Origin: Curvularia sp. ZM96 | Lineage: Eukaryota; Ascomycota; Dothideomycetes; Pleosporales; Pleosporaceae | Direction: 5' to 3' | DNA: 64,000 nt | NCBI GenBank assembly: GCA_022457065.1 | Contig: JAJGBQ010000006.1 | Location: 434,001 to 498,000 of the forward strand | Part shown: positions 1 to 10,283 of the stretch, one piece after another | Layout: every line of letters starts with the position of its first letter | Numbering within the stretch: the first letter of the stretch is position 1 | The notes under the pieces: model-generated | What the model was told of the DNA's origin: nothing | Seen by the model: only the letters and a program-made list of their open reading frames with translations | Databases searched by the model: none | Translations under genes and position numbers: made by a program

Positions 1-762
1 AACACAGGTTGTTTATGCAGTTGCTCGCAGGAAACAAGCTGCCGGATGGTGACTGGCGGTAGGGTGCTGTTTCGGGGTATAGTGTGATGTCGCTGTTTTG
101 TGTGATGCCGGGCACATAGTAGTGACATGTCCAATGATGAGACGACGTCGGTGTTGCAGCCTGTTTCGGGCGAGCACGGGGCTCCAGGGTAGGGAAACCC
201 CCCCTCGTTAGATAGTACAATCCCAGTAGCACATCGCCCGAAGAACGACAGGCGAGAGGCGTATGGGCATGTTTGTTGCATAAAACATGACGCTGACTCT
301 TGAGGAGGTACAGGCTTCACCCCCAAGGCAGCTGCAAAACGCTGCAAAACAACGGCGGTCGGGGGGCATGTATTCAGTACGTGTGGGAAACGTTGAGGGA
401 AAAAAGTTCACCAAACGAGCTGCGCCACTGGGCGAGAGAGTGTGCGTGACGTTCCTGTGCCGGGGTGCGCGCATCGATAGGACGAGAGGTTGTGGTTTGA
501 GTAGCGTGGATGCCCGAGGCTCGGATTTGGTGGCTGTGCAGTGCGGCTAGCTTGTTCCGCAGCCAATCAGAGCAACTGTGGCCATGCAGCGTGGCTTAAC
601 GCATTCAACTCCATCCCAGCAGGGCTCACCGGCAGGCTCTCCTCTTCATGCTCAGCTCGCAATGCCGTCCGCGTATATACTTCTGGCAATCGTCGCGAGG
701 GGCGAGGAGACAGCGTTCAACAGCGTACGTTTCCTTGACCCCGCCAGCCCCGCTTAGCCACC
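1..762. other. left-edge non-coding stretch
   Basis: No supported gene. Open frames here are short, overlap on both strands and show no family motif. The stretch just before 763 may hold the promoter and leader of the ORF that starts there. Confidence 0.5.
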
Positions 763-1686
763 ATGGCCGTCATCCAGCAGCGCAATGCTGCCCAGCAAAC
801 GAGCATCGCCCTCACCTTTCGCATCCTGCTATTTGTCAAGCAGCTTCGTCGACGTGTCGAGCCGCGTGTGCACCATGGGAACTTGCTTGGCAGCAGCATC
901 TGCCCAAGCGTGCGATCGCCGCGCCACTTGGATACGCCGGCTTCGGCTGCTCCCGCGAGTCGAAACCTGGCTCGAGACAAGGTGCAACAGTACGTTTTTG
1001 GAAGCTTTTGTTTGGTTTCACCTGCTCATCTGCCGGCCCTAATTAGGATGCTCTGCACGCTCGACAGCAAACTTAGTTCCAAGGCGGGAAACGCTTTTTC
1101 ATCCATCGCGAGTAGCAGCGTGCTGTTCCTCAAACATGACAGCACGCCGATCCTCGAGCCGTGTTCCATGAACGAAACTATCCAGCTCCTGGCTCACGTT
1201 CACGACGCAGTCAACGTGCTGTCCGACTGTCGCCTGCAGTATGGCGATGATTGGCTACTGGACCAAGGGCGCGCGACAGGCCTAGTCCTGGACCAGAACT
1301 TTATCGCAAATTATGAGCATCTGTTGCTATGTCTGCAGGCGCAGCTCATCGACGTGTTGGCGCGCAAGGCGCTCGAGGAGCTACTGCAGGGCAATCATGA
1401 CAAAAAGCAACGCAAGCTACTGGCTTGGTTTGCTGAATTCGCCGAGAAACCCCAGGCCCTGAGCACATCGTTTCCATGGACGATCAAGCCCTCGCTAGCT
1501 GTACTGTGGGGTGTTTGCTGGATGTATTACGGCCGAACAGCGGGCGCAGATGACAAACAGCAGCCAGCCAGAACCGGCAGAGATCGTGTGCCTCTCGACT
1601 CCGTGCTGAATAACATTCACCTCGAGTGGGATACGGACGTATCGTCCGACTGTATGTGTTGCATCTCATTTTCTCATCGCCCATAA
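763..1686 (+). CDS. hypothetical protein (uncertain ORF)
   Basis: This is a 307-residue uninterrupted frame whose ATG sits in a strong eukaryotic context (CCACCATGG). I do not recognise a family. The first ~100 residues look unstructured and basic. From about residue 130 the composition is more protein-like, with leucine-rich, helix-prone stretches. A shorter version could begin at the in-frame ATG at 1048. It lies just upstream of the C2H2 gene on the same strand, so part of it could instead be a long 5' leader of that gene. No intron signals are needed. Transcript data would decide whether it is translated. Confidence 0.4.
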   Translation: MAVIQQRNAAQQTSIALTFRILLFVKQLRRRVEPRVHHGNLLGSSICPSVRSPRHLDTPASAAPASRNLARDKVQQYVFGSFCLVSPAHLPALIRMLCTLDSKLSSKAGNAFSSIASSSVLFLKHDSTPILEPCSMNETIQLLAHVHDAVNVLSDCRLQYGDDWLLDQGRATGLVLDQNFIANYEHLLLCLQAQLIDVLARKALEELLQGNHDKKQRKLLAWFAEFAEKPQALSTSFPWTIKPSLAVLWGVCWMYYGRTAGADDKQQPARTGRDRVPLDSVLNNIHLEWDTDVSSDCMCCISFSHRP

Positions 1687-1796
1687 CCGCTAGTGTGTCG
1701 GTACACAGCCGGACGACTACACATCCAGCGCGCCGGTACTAACGCATTGCAGACGTCAGCCTTGGCCGTCAGCTGATTGGTGAGGCGCCGCAGCGT

Positions 1797-3441
1797 ATGC
1801 CTCATGCGGCAAATGTGAGTGTGGGTCTTGGGCACAACGTGTTCCAGGCACGAAACACGGCACCCTGGCAGTCCGATTTGACTCTGGACGAATGCGAGCG
1901 AACAAGCAGTGCAAGCAGGCTGCCAGCCTTGGTGGTTAGTCAGGCAGGGTCAAGGGCGGAACCAAGTAAGTGTGCCTAGTTCGCTTTGTCCCGTCTGTGT
2001 TTGACTCACGCTTTCGACTCGACGCCCGGGTTTCAGCCTGGAAAGTACCGTATCGCGTACAAACTCTCTCAAGCTAACCCTCCCAGCCCAAGATACTTAT
2101 TATGCCGATGCCGCTCCATACTTCGAGGTAGCTCCGTCCGATAATAGTTTGTATTCGCCTCATAGTCCAGGCCCTGCTGCGCCACTCACGGCCTTTCCTC
2201 ACCTTGGCTCCGACCTTCCAAACCTCTCTTGGCAAGACCACTCCTTGCCACCTCAAGACCCTCCGCGTCATCTGATCCCATCGCACAATCCGACAATTCG
2301 AGTCATCCAAGCGACAGACAACAACTTGTTTGCTCCGCCACAAATAGGCTTCGCGTCGTCTGCTGCTTCATCTGATATATATTCACCTTCGCCTTGCCAA
2401 CCTCAGGCTCAGTCACTAAACTTGAATCCTCCCTTCTACAATTACCCACATTCCACCTTCAATATGACTGATCTCTCTCCCACAACTGCGGTCTTGCCGC
2501 TTCCGCACCAACATAAGCGGGACGCTTCAGTCAACTCAATAAACGGCGACATGCCCACGCCAGTCAGTCTGGCCTGTCCACGGTCCCCTATGACTTCCCC
2601 AACCGTTGGCGAGCGACCATCCACAGCTACCAGCCCTCCAAGATCACATAGCAGAGGCCTTTCTGTAGACTCCTCTCAAGATGGTGACGACGACGGATCC
2701 CTGCGGAAGAACCACAGCTACAAACGCGCCGAAGAGCCGCCGCGCAATGAAGACGGCAAGATGGTCTGCAAATACCAAGAGTGCCACGGCACATCGTTTG
2801 ATCGCAAGTGCGAATGGAGGTAAGCATTTCCCGTCTACCCCGCAAACCTACTATTTTCCAAGTAAGCATCATATACTAACACTGTTCGCAGCAAACACAT
2901 GGACAAGCATGATCGTCCCTACAAATGCAACGCCAAGGGTTGTGAGAAGCTCCAAGGATTTACCTACAGTGGCGGCCTTCTTCGCCACGAGCGCGAGGTT
3001 CACAAGATGCACGGCGGCACCAAAAAGTCCCTTTTCTGCCCCTTCCCTGACTGCAAACGGAGTTCAGGCGCCGGATTCACGCGGAAAGAGAACCTGGCAG
3101 AGCACATCCGCCGTGTCCATCGCAGAACGTCCATGTCAGCCGATCTGCATGGGCTAGTCATCCGCCGTGACATGGTTCGCCGCGAGATAGAAGGATCTCC
3201 TATCCGTGAGTCACGCGCCTCAGAGTCACCCTACAGTCGACCCATGGAATACCGCGACGAAGAGGATATCAGCCTGAAACGCAAGCGCGATATCTCTGAC
3301 TCTGAGATTCCTGGCCACCGTGACAATGACGAGATGCGCTCTGAGATCAAACGCCTGCGACAAGAGAACGAGGAGAAGGACTCGCGGCTGAAGCAGCTGG
3401 AGCAGGCTGTCATGGCCCTGCAGCAGCAGACCCGTAGGTAA
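1797..3441 (+). CDS. C2H2 zinc-finger protein with C-terminal coiled coil
   Basis: Proposed exons are 1797-1965, 2087-2819 and 2892-3441, giving 483 residues. The second intron is clear: GTAAGC donor, TACTAAC branch site, CAG acceptor, splitting a zinc finger. The first intron (GTAAGT to CCCAG) is inferred because the coding frame stays open upstream without an ATG until the exon starting at 1797; the join keeps frame. The N-terminal half is Ser/Pro-rich and disordered. The middle carries paired Cys/His fingers around CKYQEC, HMDKHDRPYKC and LLRHEREVHKMH, and a third finger ending in an EHIRRVH helix. The tail (EIKRLRQENEEKDSRLKQLE) is a coiled coil suited to dimerisation. It is probably a nuclear DNA-binding regulator. 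Targets are unknown. The first exon is the least certain part. Confidence 0.75.
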
Positions 3442-5291
3442 CTCTCTGGGATGTTTTGTTTGACACGATGATTTCTGTTTTTGTTTTGTTTTTTTATCCG
3501 ACGACCACGATCTACCACTGCATTTGGAAGGAGTTTGGGCAACGGGTGTCTCTCTTTTTTTCTGTCTATAACATTCTCCACACCCACTCATGCACATTTG
3601 CACCACGCTCATTGTACATATATACTCGAGCGAAACTTTACCCCTTTCTACATCTTAAACCGTAATTTTTGATTTTTTTATCCTAGCAAATCTTGTCGGG
3701 AAGGCATGGCTGGTACCATGCACAAGTTACGAATTAAACGGCTATATTGAGACTGCGAATGGGAAAGGGAGGGAAACGGATATTATACCACTCATTCATT
3801 ATTAGTTATTGTTATTTATCAATGTTGTATTAGGTAATTGTTCAGAAGAGAATCAGATTGATTGTAAGAGATAAAAAAAAAAAAACAGACATGAGCATTC
3901 TTCACTACTCTATTCCATACAAAAATCCTACACTCTACTCGCTACATGCCAAGTTGTGAAGTTGAAGTTGACTTTGGCCCCCAAAAAAACGGTAGGCACA
4001 GGACTAACCCTTGACCCCCCCGGTCCCCTTTCCTTTGATGCCTAGCAGGATTCCTGGCCTGACCCGCACGTGTGGGTGTGCTGACTAGCACGAGATGAAC
4101 TTGAACGGGTGGCCTCGTAAAAACGCGGGTCCCAGCCCCAAAAGTAAGCTTTGTTCTTGTTGGGCGGTCGGGCAGGCATCATGTGCATATGTCGTGCAGG
4201 TGTTCGCGCAGAACAAGCCTAACTAGGAAATATGCATAGAAATCATTTTCCGTAGGGCGGCGCTTACATTAGGTAGTGTTTCAGTTGTACTGCACTACAC
4301 CACTCAACCAACCAACCAATACAGGCTTATTTTTCTTGGTGATGATGATGGAGAAAGGGCAATAGTGTGGTCTGGTCTGGCCTTGATGTGTGAGAAGTGA
4401 TTTGCGTCATAGCTGTCAGCCGCCCTTCATTTATTTAATCTCCGTCTTTAGCTAGCCCTTTGAGATGGAGGGTTGTGCAAGGGCGAGACCAACACGAGAT
4501 GATTCATCACTGTACCATGGGTTTTGGCGCCTGAATCAGGCAATCATTGGGATGAAGTGGCTAGGCTAGTGGTGGGGCTGAAAGAGAGGCGTTGAACATG
4601 TGACGACGTGTTAGCGCGTTAGCATGTGACGCGTTTTCCTTGTTTTTTTCTTTTGCTTAATTAGTGTTTCATTTTCTCATGTGTTGAGAGATTGCTGCCT
4701 GGTATCCCGTGGTAGTAGTCGTGTGGCACCCAAAAAAATCCACTTTATTAGGCAGACAGCGGACGAGTGTTGGGAGGAAAATACCGCGGTACCGTATACG
4801 GTATCTACGGCGAGGAAGGGCAATGTGCATGTGGTGGCTGTGTAGATGGAATACTCCAAGGCGGATGTGTTCACATTGGTATCCTGTTCTGGCGTATTGG
4901 GCGTATTCGTGTATCGAGTATGTGGTGGCGTTGGTGTGGCGAGGCATTTAGGCATCCATCATAGTATTGGAAATTATACAGTGACGCTAAATTAGCCCAT
5001 CCGGCTCTACCCATAGCTGAAGTCGCCTAAACCTGCTGGAAATAGTCTACACACCACGATGTATCTTGTTCTACAGTGCGCGAGCATCAAACGCCGGAGG
5101 ACCCTGTTGTTATGAGGTCCATGGTATGTAGCACCTCTTTTCATTACTTTCTATATCTCGGAGTGAGCGGTATTGTCGTAGCAAAGCGAGGTGGGCTGCT
5201 TCACTCGTGGTGGGAGTATGCGAGGCACTGCCAGTCGCGGTGGAAGGGCTTTAAGATGAGCCCTGGATGTGCATGAGGCTGTGTAACCATT
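3442..5291. other. 1.85 kb gene-poor intergenic stretch
   Basis: It holds the 3' untranslated region of the C2H2 gene, an A-run near 3870, simple CCAACCAA and GATGATG runs near 4310-4350, and no supported gene. Short frames around 4.7-5.0 kb exist on both strands with no recognisable protein signal. Confidence 0.5.
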
Positions 5292-5963
5292 TTATCTGTC
5301 TTCGCTGTGGTCCTCTCCATCTTCCTCGTCCTCTTCCCTTTCTTTCACTTCGTTTTTGAGAAACGAACTGAGACTCCTGCTGCCTCTCTTCGTATGGTCG
5401 CGTACCCTCACCGTGGCCTTGAGTGCATCTAATAGCGCTTCTCTTGGAAGATCATCGAAGAAAGACATCCAATTATCTCTTTTCTCCGAGTCGTCATATG
5501 CAAAATATGCGACCTGATTAGCAATCAAGCGCCTGAAAGGCGACGTGGAGGGGGTGCCCTTGTAGATGATATTAACGCATTCATATCCCGGAACCCTCGT
5601 GGAACTGTCTATTGTTGCCAGCACGGCCTTCATCACCGCATTTTTATACTTGGTGTCCAGGATCTCCTCTCCAAAAACATATGCTTCTGCAAGAAGGACG
5701 AAGACTTTCTCTGCTTCTTCAGCTCTCCTTTCACGTGTGTCATGGCCCGCGTTGTATAGTTTGATTGACAGGTTACCAGAGTAAAGCCACCTGATGTAGT
5801 GACTGACTGTTTCAAAGTCATGTGGAAGGTCGATGACGTCTGGTTGTTCTCTCAACGCGGCCCACTCTGGCTTGAGAACGTTTTGGAAAAAGCCCGAGCT
5901 CTGGCAAAGGACACCGCGATGGACATTGATGATTTTGTGAGCGCCTGATTTCGTGAACTTCAT
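5292..5963 (-). CDS. BTB/POZ domain protein
   Basis: A 223-residue single-exon protein. Residues 1-65 match the BTB/POZ core: a histidine/valine 'HRGVLCQSSGFF' segment followed by 'FETVSHYIRWLYSGNLS', the usual alpha2-alpha3 and WLYtG region. The rest is helical and ends in an acidic Glu/Asp-rich tail. Fungal BTB proteins of this size are common. Many serve as protein-interaction modules, and some are adaptors for cullin-3 ligases; the partner here is unknown. The reading frame continues upstream of the ATG without another ATG until a stop, so 5963 is the best start, although the first beta-strand of a canonical BTB fold seems short. Confidence 0.75.
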   Translation of the reverse strand: MKFTKSGAHKIINVHRGVLCQSSGFFQNVLKPEWAALREQPDVIDLPHDFETVSHYIRWLYSGNLSIKLYNAGHDTRERRAEEAEKVFVLLAEAYVFGEEILDTKYKNAVMKAVLATIDSSTRVPGYECVNIIYKGTPSTSPFRRLIANQVAYFAYDDSEKRDNWMSFFDDLPREALLDALKATVRVRDHTKRGSRSLSSFLKNEVKEREEDEEDGEDHSEDR

Positions 5964-7106
5964 CTTGATAATCTCATCGTTTAGCCTATCGTTATTAGTT
6001 ACAAGGAATGGGCATTTGTTTGACTTAATGTCTTACTTCATGTCGTTTGCCTATGCAATACCAAGCCGGCGATTGCAAGTCTTTGTGGAATCTAGGCTGC
6101 CTTAAGCTGCCGCTTGAGAAGGCGGGTGTGGCAAGTAATCGATAGGGTATTTGACGTTGAGGGCCTCGAGGATAGTGCTCAGTGTTATTCAGATGCTAAA
6201 GCAATTTCATTAGTTGACTAGGATCTAAAAGTTGAAAGGGCTTTTTTGGAGAGCTTGGAATAAATGAGGCTGACGGCCCCTAAGCGGCGCTTAAGATAAG
6301 TGCAGCTCTGGTAGCTGGTAGCTATTCTGGCTGCGCTCAATACGTACCTACGCTGGTTGCTCTGGCTGTGCTGTGTATGTTGGCTGAGTAAGTCTGCTCG
6401 GTATGCTTGTTGTTTGACTGCTCTCACGACGCCGGATGGTCGTTTGTTGTTTGCCAGATGATTCCGCACTAGCTGAAGGAGGAGATTTCTCATATCCTGA
6501 CAAGGGTAAGGATTTCCCTTTGAAGAGTGTGATGTAAAGAAACAAGTGCTTCCAGCGAGTGTAAAGTACGATCAAAGTCATGCGGAAAGCTCTAAACTAA
6601 ACCGGTAAATGGTGCAGTGGCTGGTTAACGGCGAATTCTTCCGATGTGATAGCTGTTTCACATATTTCTTTTCTCGCTACCAATTTACCATCTATGCAAA
6701 GAGATGTGAAGGGTGCTAGTTTAGCAGGAAAGAAGGAAAAGAGGAAAGTTGCTTAGGCTGTGTAGAATGTGAGTGTTATCATATTCTTTTCCCTGGTCAT
6801 GATTGGTCCCCATAGGTTTTGGTCATTGCCTTACATCCGACACACAGCCACGACAATGTCCACTGTTTTTACCCAAACCCTTTGCATATCTATCTAGGTA
6901 CTCTCAAAATCACTGCTCTTTTTCATTTGTGTCATTGCAATCATGATACGTAATTATATTTGGAGTATAAGTGCAGGGTCATAAATCCCATATCACTTCC
7001 CAAATGCTGCATAATCCTACTTCTTACACATTCCTTTGCCTCAAACATACATTACACTACTAGTACTGGGTATCTTGAAAAAACTTGAAAACGATCCTAC
7101 AAACCC
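5964..7106. other. intergenic stretch between BTB and J-domain genes
   Basis: About 1.1 kb with promoter sequence for the BTB gene on the left and the 3' flank of the J-domain gene on the right. Two overlapping minus-strand frames near 6218-6581 show no family signal and I do not call them. Confidence 0.5.
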
Positions 7107-8345
7107 TCACACTGCCGCCTCGGCAGCCGCCTCCTCGGCAGCCTCTTGCTGGCGAATTTGTTCTTCCAATCTCTTCTTTTCACTCTGCTTGAATTTCATC
7201 TTGTTCGCTTCAGTACCCAACGTCTTGGGGCTGAAAGAAAACTTGGGCGTGCCAAGGGGTGTACCAGCTACGCTCCTGACTGGACGGAGTGGTGTTTGGA
7301 ATGTCGTTTCGGGAGAGTTTGCTGCCTCAGCTTCCTGCTTGCGGAGCTGCTCTTCCAACTTCTTCTTTTCCGCCTGCTTCCTGCTCGCCTCTTTTAACTT
7401 CATCATAGTTGCTTCCTCTAGGCTCATTGTAGTTGTTCGGGAAGGCTTGTTTTCGGATGTCGAGTTGGGTGTCGAAGGGGCAGCTGGGGTATCCGAAGAC
7501 TTGATGTCAGGTTCGCCACTGGCCCAGGCTACAGACTCAAGGGAAGGATAGTCTGACTTGGCGTCCATGACAGCGGCGTGCGCGTGGTCAATACGTGTGT
7601 AGATGATCAAGGCGACAGCCAAAACTTTGCGGTGCTTTTCTCCAGACGGCCGTATTTTCTTATCTTTGAGCATCACAACAATATCCACTTTGCCGTACTT
7701 TGCAAACATGCTCGTGAGTTTTTCCTTGTCCCAGTGCACTGTGTCACCTTCTCTCTGAAATCGCACCTTGACTGCGCGGTCCATCTCAGGAGAATCACCC
7801 GGCTTAGGCGCCTGCGGCTCCGGACTCTTCTCAACTTCCATGAAGCTGGCCTCTTCCTCTTCTTGACGTTTCTTCTCCCAGCGCTCCTGTAGTTCTTGCC
7901 TGCGTCTTCTGCCATCCTCGGCTAACCGTTGCATTTCCTGCTCGCGCCGTTCGGCTTCGTTCATGTCCTCTGCCCTCTTCCTCTTCAGATTAGCCCTCCA
8001 ATCCTTACTTTCCTGCTCCCTTCTCTCCAGGTCCTCCTTCATCTTTCGCCGGCGCCCGTCCAACAGCTCATTCTGCAACGCCTTCTCACGTCGCCTTGTC
8101 CTTGCGCGATCGTACTCGCCCTTGAGCTTCTCGTCTATGAGGATGTCGCGCGCCCATCCCAGAGTGATGAAGCGATCGGCAGCATTCTTGTCGTCAGGGT
8201 TCTTGTCAGGGTGGTATCGTATCGATGCTTTTCGGTAGGCTTTCTGGATGGCGGATGCTTCGGCGTCGAATGCGACTCCGAGGAGCTCATAGAAGTCTTC
8301 TGTAGAGGACTTCGCGAGTTCCTCGAGATCTCTGTTGTCGCCCAT
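7107..8345 (-). CDS. cwf23: J-domain and RRM spliceosomal protein, Cwf23/DNAJC17-like
   Basis: A 412-residue protein. The start at 8345 (MGDNRDLEEL) places the J-domain at its N terminus, as in the family; the frame is open further upstream to 8444 but that extension looks like leader. Residues ~17-85 form the J-domain with the HPD tripeptide at 45-47. A long Arg/Glu/Lys-rich coiled coil follows, then an RRM-like fold at roughly 190-260. The tail carries more coiled coil. This order (J-domain, charged helix, RRM) is diagnostic of DNAJC17 in animals and Cwf23 in fission yeast, which associate with the spliceosome and help disassemble intron-lariat complexes. It is divergently transcribed from the Pus4 gene. 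The gene symbol is by family resemblance. Confidence 0.88.
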   Translation of the reverse strand: MGDNRDLEELAKSSTEDFYELLGVAFDAEASAIQKAYRKASIRYHPDKNPDDKNAADRFITLGWARDILIDEKLKGEYDRARTRRREKALQNELLDGRRRKMKEDLERREQESKDWRANLKRKRAEDMNEAERREQEMQRLAEDGRRRRQELQERWEKKRQEEEEASFMEVEKSPEPQAPKPGDSPEMDRAVKVRFQREGDTVHWDKEKLTSMFAKYGKVDIVVMLKDKKIRPSGEKHRKVLAVALIIYTRIDHAHAAVMDAKSDYPSLESVAWASGEPDIKSSDTPAAPSTPNSTSENKPSRTTTMSLEEATMMKLKEASRKQAEKKKLEEQLRKQEAEAANSPETTFQTPLRPVRSVAGTPLGTPKFSFSPKTLGTEANKMKFKQSEKKRLEEQIRQQEAAEEAAAEAAV

Positions 8346-8649
8346 CGCGCCGGTGGGGCAACGGCAGGTGCGAGACGAGGGTTCACTTCTGTAGATGGGG
8401 CGTGGTTTGGCGTGCCTCGCTGAGTCCGCCGTGCAGATATTCAAAAAGTCGCAAGTTGAGTGAACTAGGCAGAGGGCAGAAAGACGTAGGATGGATCTCG
8501 CCCACTGGCGCGCCTTCCGGGGTTGAGAGATGGCTATACTATCTTAGGCCTAGACTCGTGGTAGCTGCATTAGCCGCGGCGCCAGATTTTCGGAACGGCG
8601 TCGGAAGACTTTCACTGCGCGTGAAGCTCCAGTCTGACCTCCACCACGA
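8346..8649. promoter_or_regulatory. shared promoter between J-domain and Pus4 genes
   Basis: These 304 bp separate two divergently transcribed RNA-processing genes and must hold both promoters. I see no obvious TATA box. Confidence 0.5.
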
Positions 8650-10116
8650 ATGTCAGTTGCGTCATCCGTCAAACGCGCAGTCATGGCCACTCCACCAGCA
8701 GAGAGTCGCAAAAAGGTGCTGGAGGGCATATTCGCCGTTAACAAGACGCAGTGGGCGTCTTCAGCCGGCGTCCTACGTGACCTTCAAGAACATTTCGCTC
8801 GCTCCTCACTGATTGCGCCTTGGTTGGAGAGCCAGAAACGGTCGCTTATCTTGTCGCACGCAAAACCAAAACACATCAACAACCTCAAAGTGAAGCTCGG
8901 CCATGGCGGGACTCTGGATCCAATGGCTACTGGTGTTTTGATCGTCGGGCTGGGAAAGGGCACAAAATGTCTGCAGCGCTTCCTGGAATGTACCAAGACA
9001 TACGAGTGCGTGGTGTTGTTTGGGGCCGCCACAGACAGCTACGATGCTGTAGGGAAGGTAGTAAGCAAAGCGCCATACGAGCATGTCACGAAAGAGCTAG
9101 TGGAAGAGAAGCTGGCCCAATTCCGGGGCAAGATCATGCAGAAGCCGAGTGTCTTTTCAGCGCTCAAGGTTGACGGCAAGAAGATGTACGAATATGCAAG
9201 AGAGGGCAAAGAGATCCCTGAGGTAGCAGCGCGACCGGTGGAAGTAGAAGAACTGGAGCTTGTGGAGTGGCTTGAGCCAGGAAGCCATGACTATGCGTGG
9301 CCAACAGAAGAGGTGGATGACACAGAGAAGGAAGGTGCGAAAAAGCTGCTTGGTATCAGAGAAGAGGATGCAAAGGTTCATGCGAATACCATGGCGCGAA
9401 AAGGTCGGAAGCGGTCACGGTCGCCAGAGAACGACCATGTCGAAGGCGTCGGGAAGCAACCGAAGATTCCAAAGTCAGACACTGAGCCAGCCATGTCTGG
9501 TGCTTTGCCAACACAAGACGCATCTGCAGAGGCAGCCGAGACACTTCAGGATGCTCCTGCGCAACCCATTGTTGATCCAACACCACCAACAGAGGAGATG
9601 ACAGCAACCTCGGTCGAGCAAGCGGAAGCAGTAGACAACGCACAAGTACCAAACGGAACAGCCTCATCTATACCATCCCAGTCGCCACAGCCCCCAGCCG
9701 CCCGCCTTCGAATGACTGTCACTTCCGGCTTCTATGTCCGCTCACTCTGCCATGACCTCGGTGTTGCCTGCTCCTCCCTTGGCCTGATGTCTTCTCTGAT
9801 CCGCTCTCGCCAAGGCGCCTACACCCTCGGCAAGAACGTCATCGAGCTCTCTGATTTTGACTCTCCTGAAAAATGGGAGCCCCAGCTTCAGCAGCAGCTT
9901 GAAGAATTCATGGAAAAAGAAGGTTGGGAAGCAGAGGAGCTGGAGGACGAGGAAACATGGCAACAAAAGAAAAAAGAGCGCCTAAATGAGAGAAAGGAGG
10001 ATGACCGGGATAGGAGTTACCGGGGCAGCGGGAAGAACAAGTGGAACAAGGGCAAAGGAAAGTACTCGGGCAATCGGTACTCGAAGAATATGGATGGAGG
10101 AAAGAAGGAAGCCTGA
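8650..10116 (+). CDS. PUS4: tRNA pseudouridine synthase, TruB/Pus4 family
   Basis: A 488-residue protein that converts uridine 55 of tRNA (T-loop) to pseudouridine in nucleus and mitochondria. The catalytic block GHGGTLDPMATGVL starts at residue 84, with nucleophilic Asp90. Further TruB hallmarks are KTYECVVLFGAATDSYD and the Y-containing PSVFSALKVDGKKMYEYAR stretch. A low-complexity insert of about 110 residues (roughly 235-345) separates the catalytic half from the conserved 'SGFYVRSLCHDLG' C-terminal block. The tail is Lys/Arg-rich. Length is close to fungal Pus4, longer than bacterial TruB because of the insert. Translation could also start at the second ATG at 8683, which might produce a differently targeted form. 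Confidence 0.93.
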   Translation: MSVASSVKRAVMATPPAESRKKVLEGIFAVNKTQWASSAGVLRDLQEHFARSSLIAPWLESQKRSLILSHAKPKHINNLKVKLGHGGTLDPMATGVLIVGLGKGTKCLQRFLECTKTYECVVLFGAATDSYDAVGKVVSKAPYEHVTKELVEEKLAQFRGKIMQKPSVFSALKVDGKKMYEYAREGKEIPEVAARPVEVEELELVEWLEPGSHDYAWPTEEVDDTEKEGAKKLLGIREEDAKVHANTMARKGRKRSRSPENDHVEGVGKQPKIPKSDTEPAMSGALPTQDASAEAAETLQDAPAQPIVDPTPPTEEMTATSVEQAEAVDNAQVPNGTASSIPSQSPQPPAARLRMTVTSGFYVRSLCHDLGVACSSLGLMSSLIRSRQGAYTLGKNVIELSDFDSPEKWEPQLQQQLEEFMEKEGWEAEELEDEETWQQKKKERLNERKEDDRDRSYRGSGKNKWNKGKGKYSGNRYSKNMDGGKKEA

Positions 10117-10283
10117 GAATGATTGATGATGGGAATGGTATTGATTTTGTTAAAAAAGAAACAAACAGAAAAGTATATATGATACCCCGCAACTGCGCCT
10201 TCTATTTTAGGTTGCAAGTTTGGTAAATTAGCATTCGCCAATGACACACAATGTGTATAGATGCAGTACTTCAAAAAACACAT

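Noticed and set aside
4669..4964. Overlapping frames on both strands
   Set aside because: Four frames open at once over 250 bp suggest chance in GT-rich sequence, not a gene.
6218..6581. Two overlapping minus-strand frames of 77-91 codons
   Set aside because: No family signal and poor protein-like composition.
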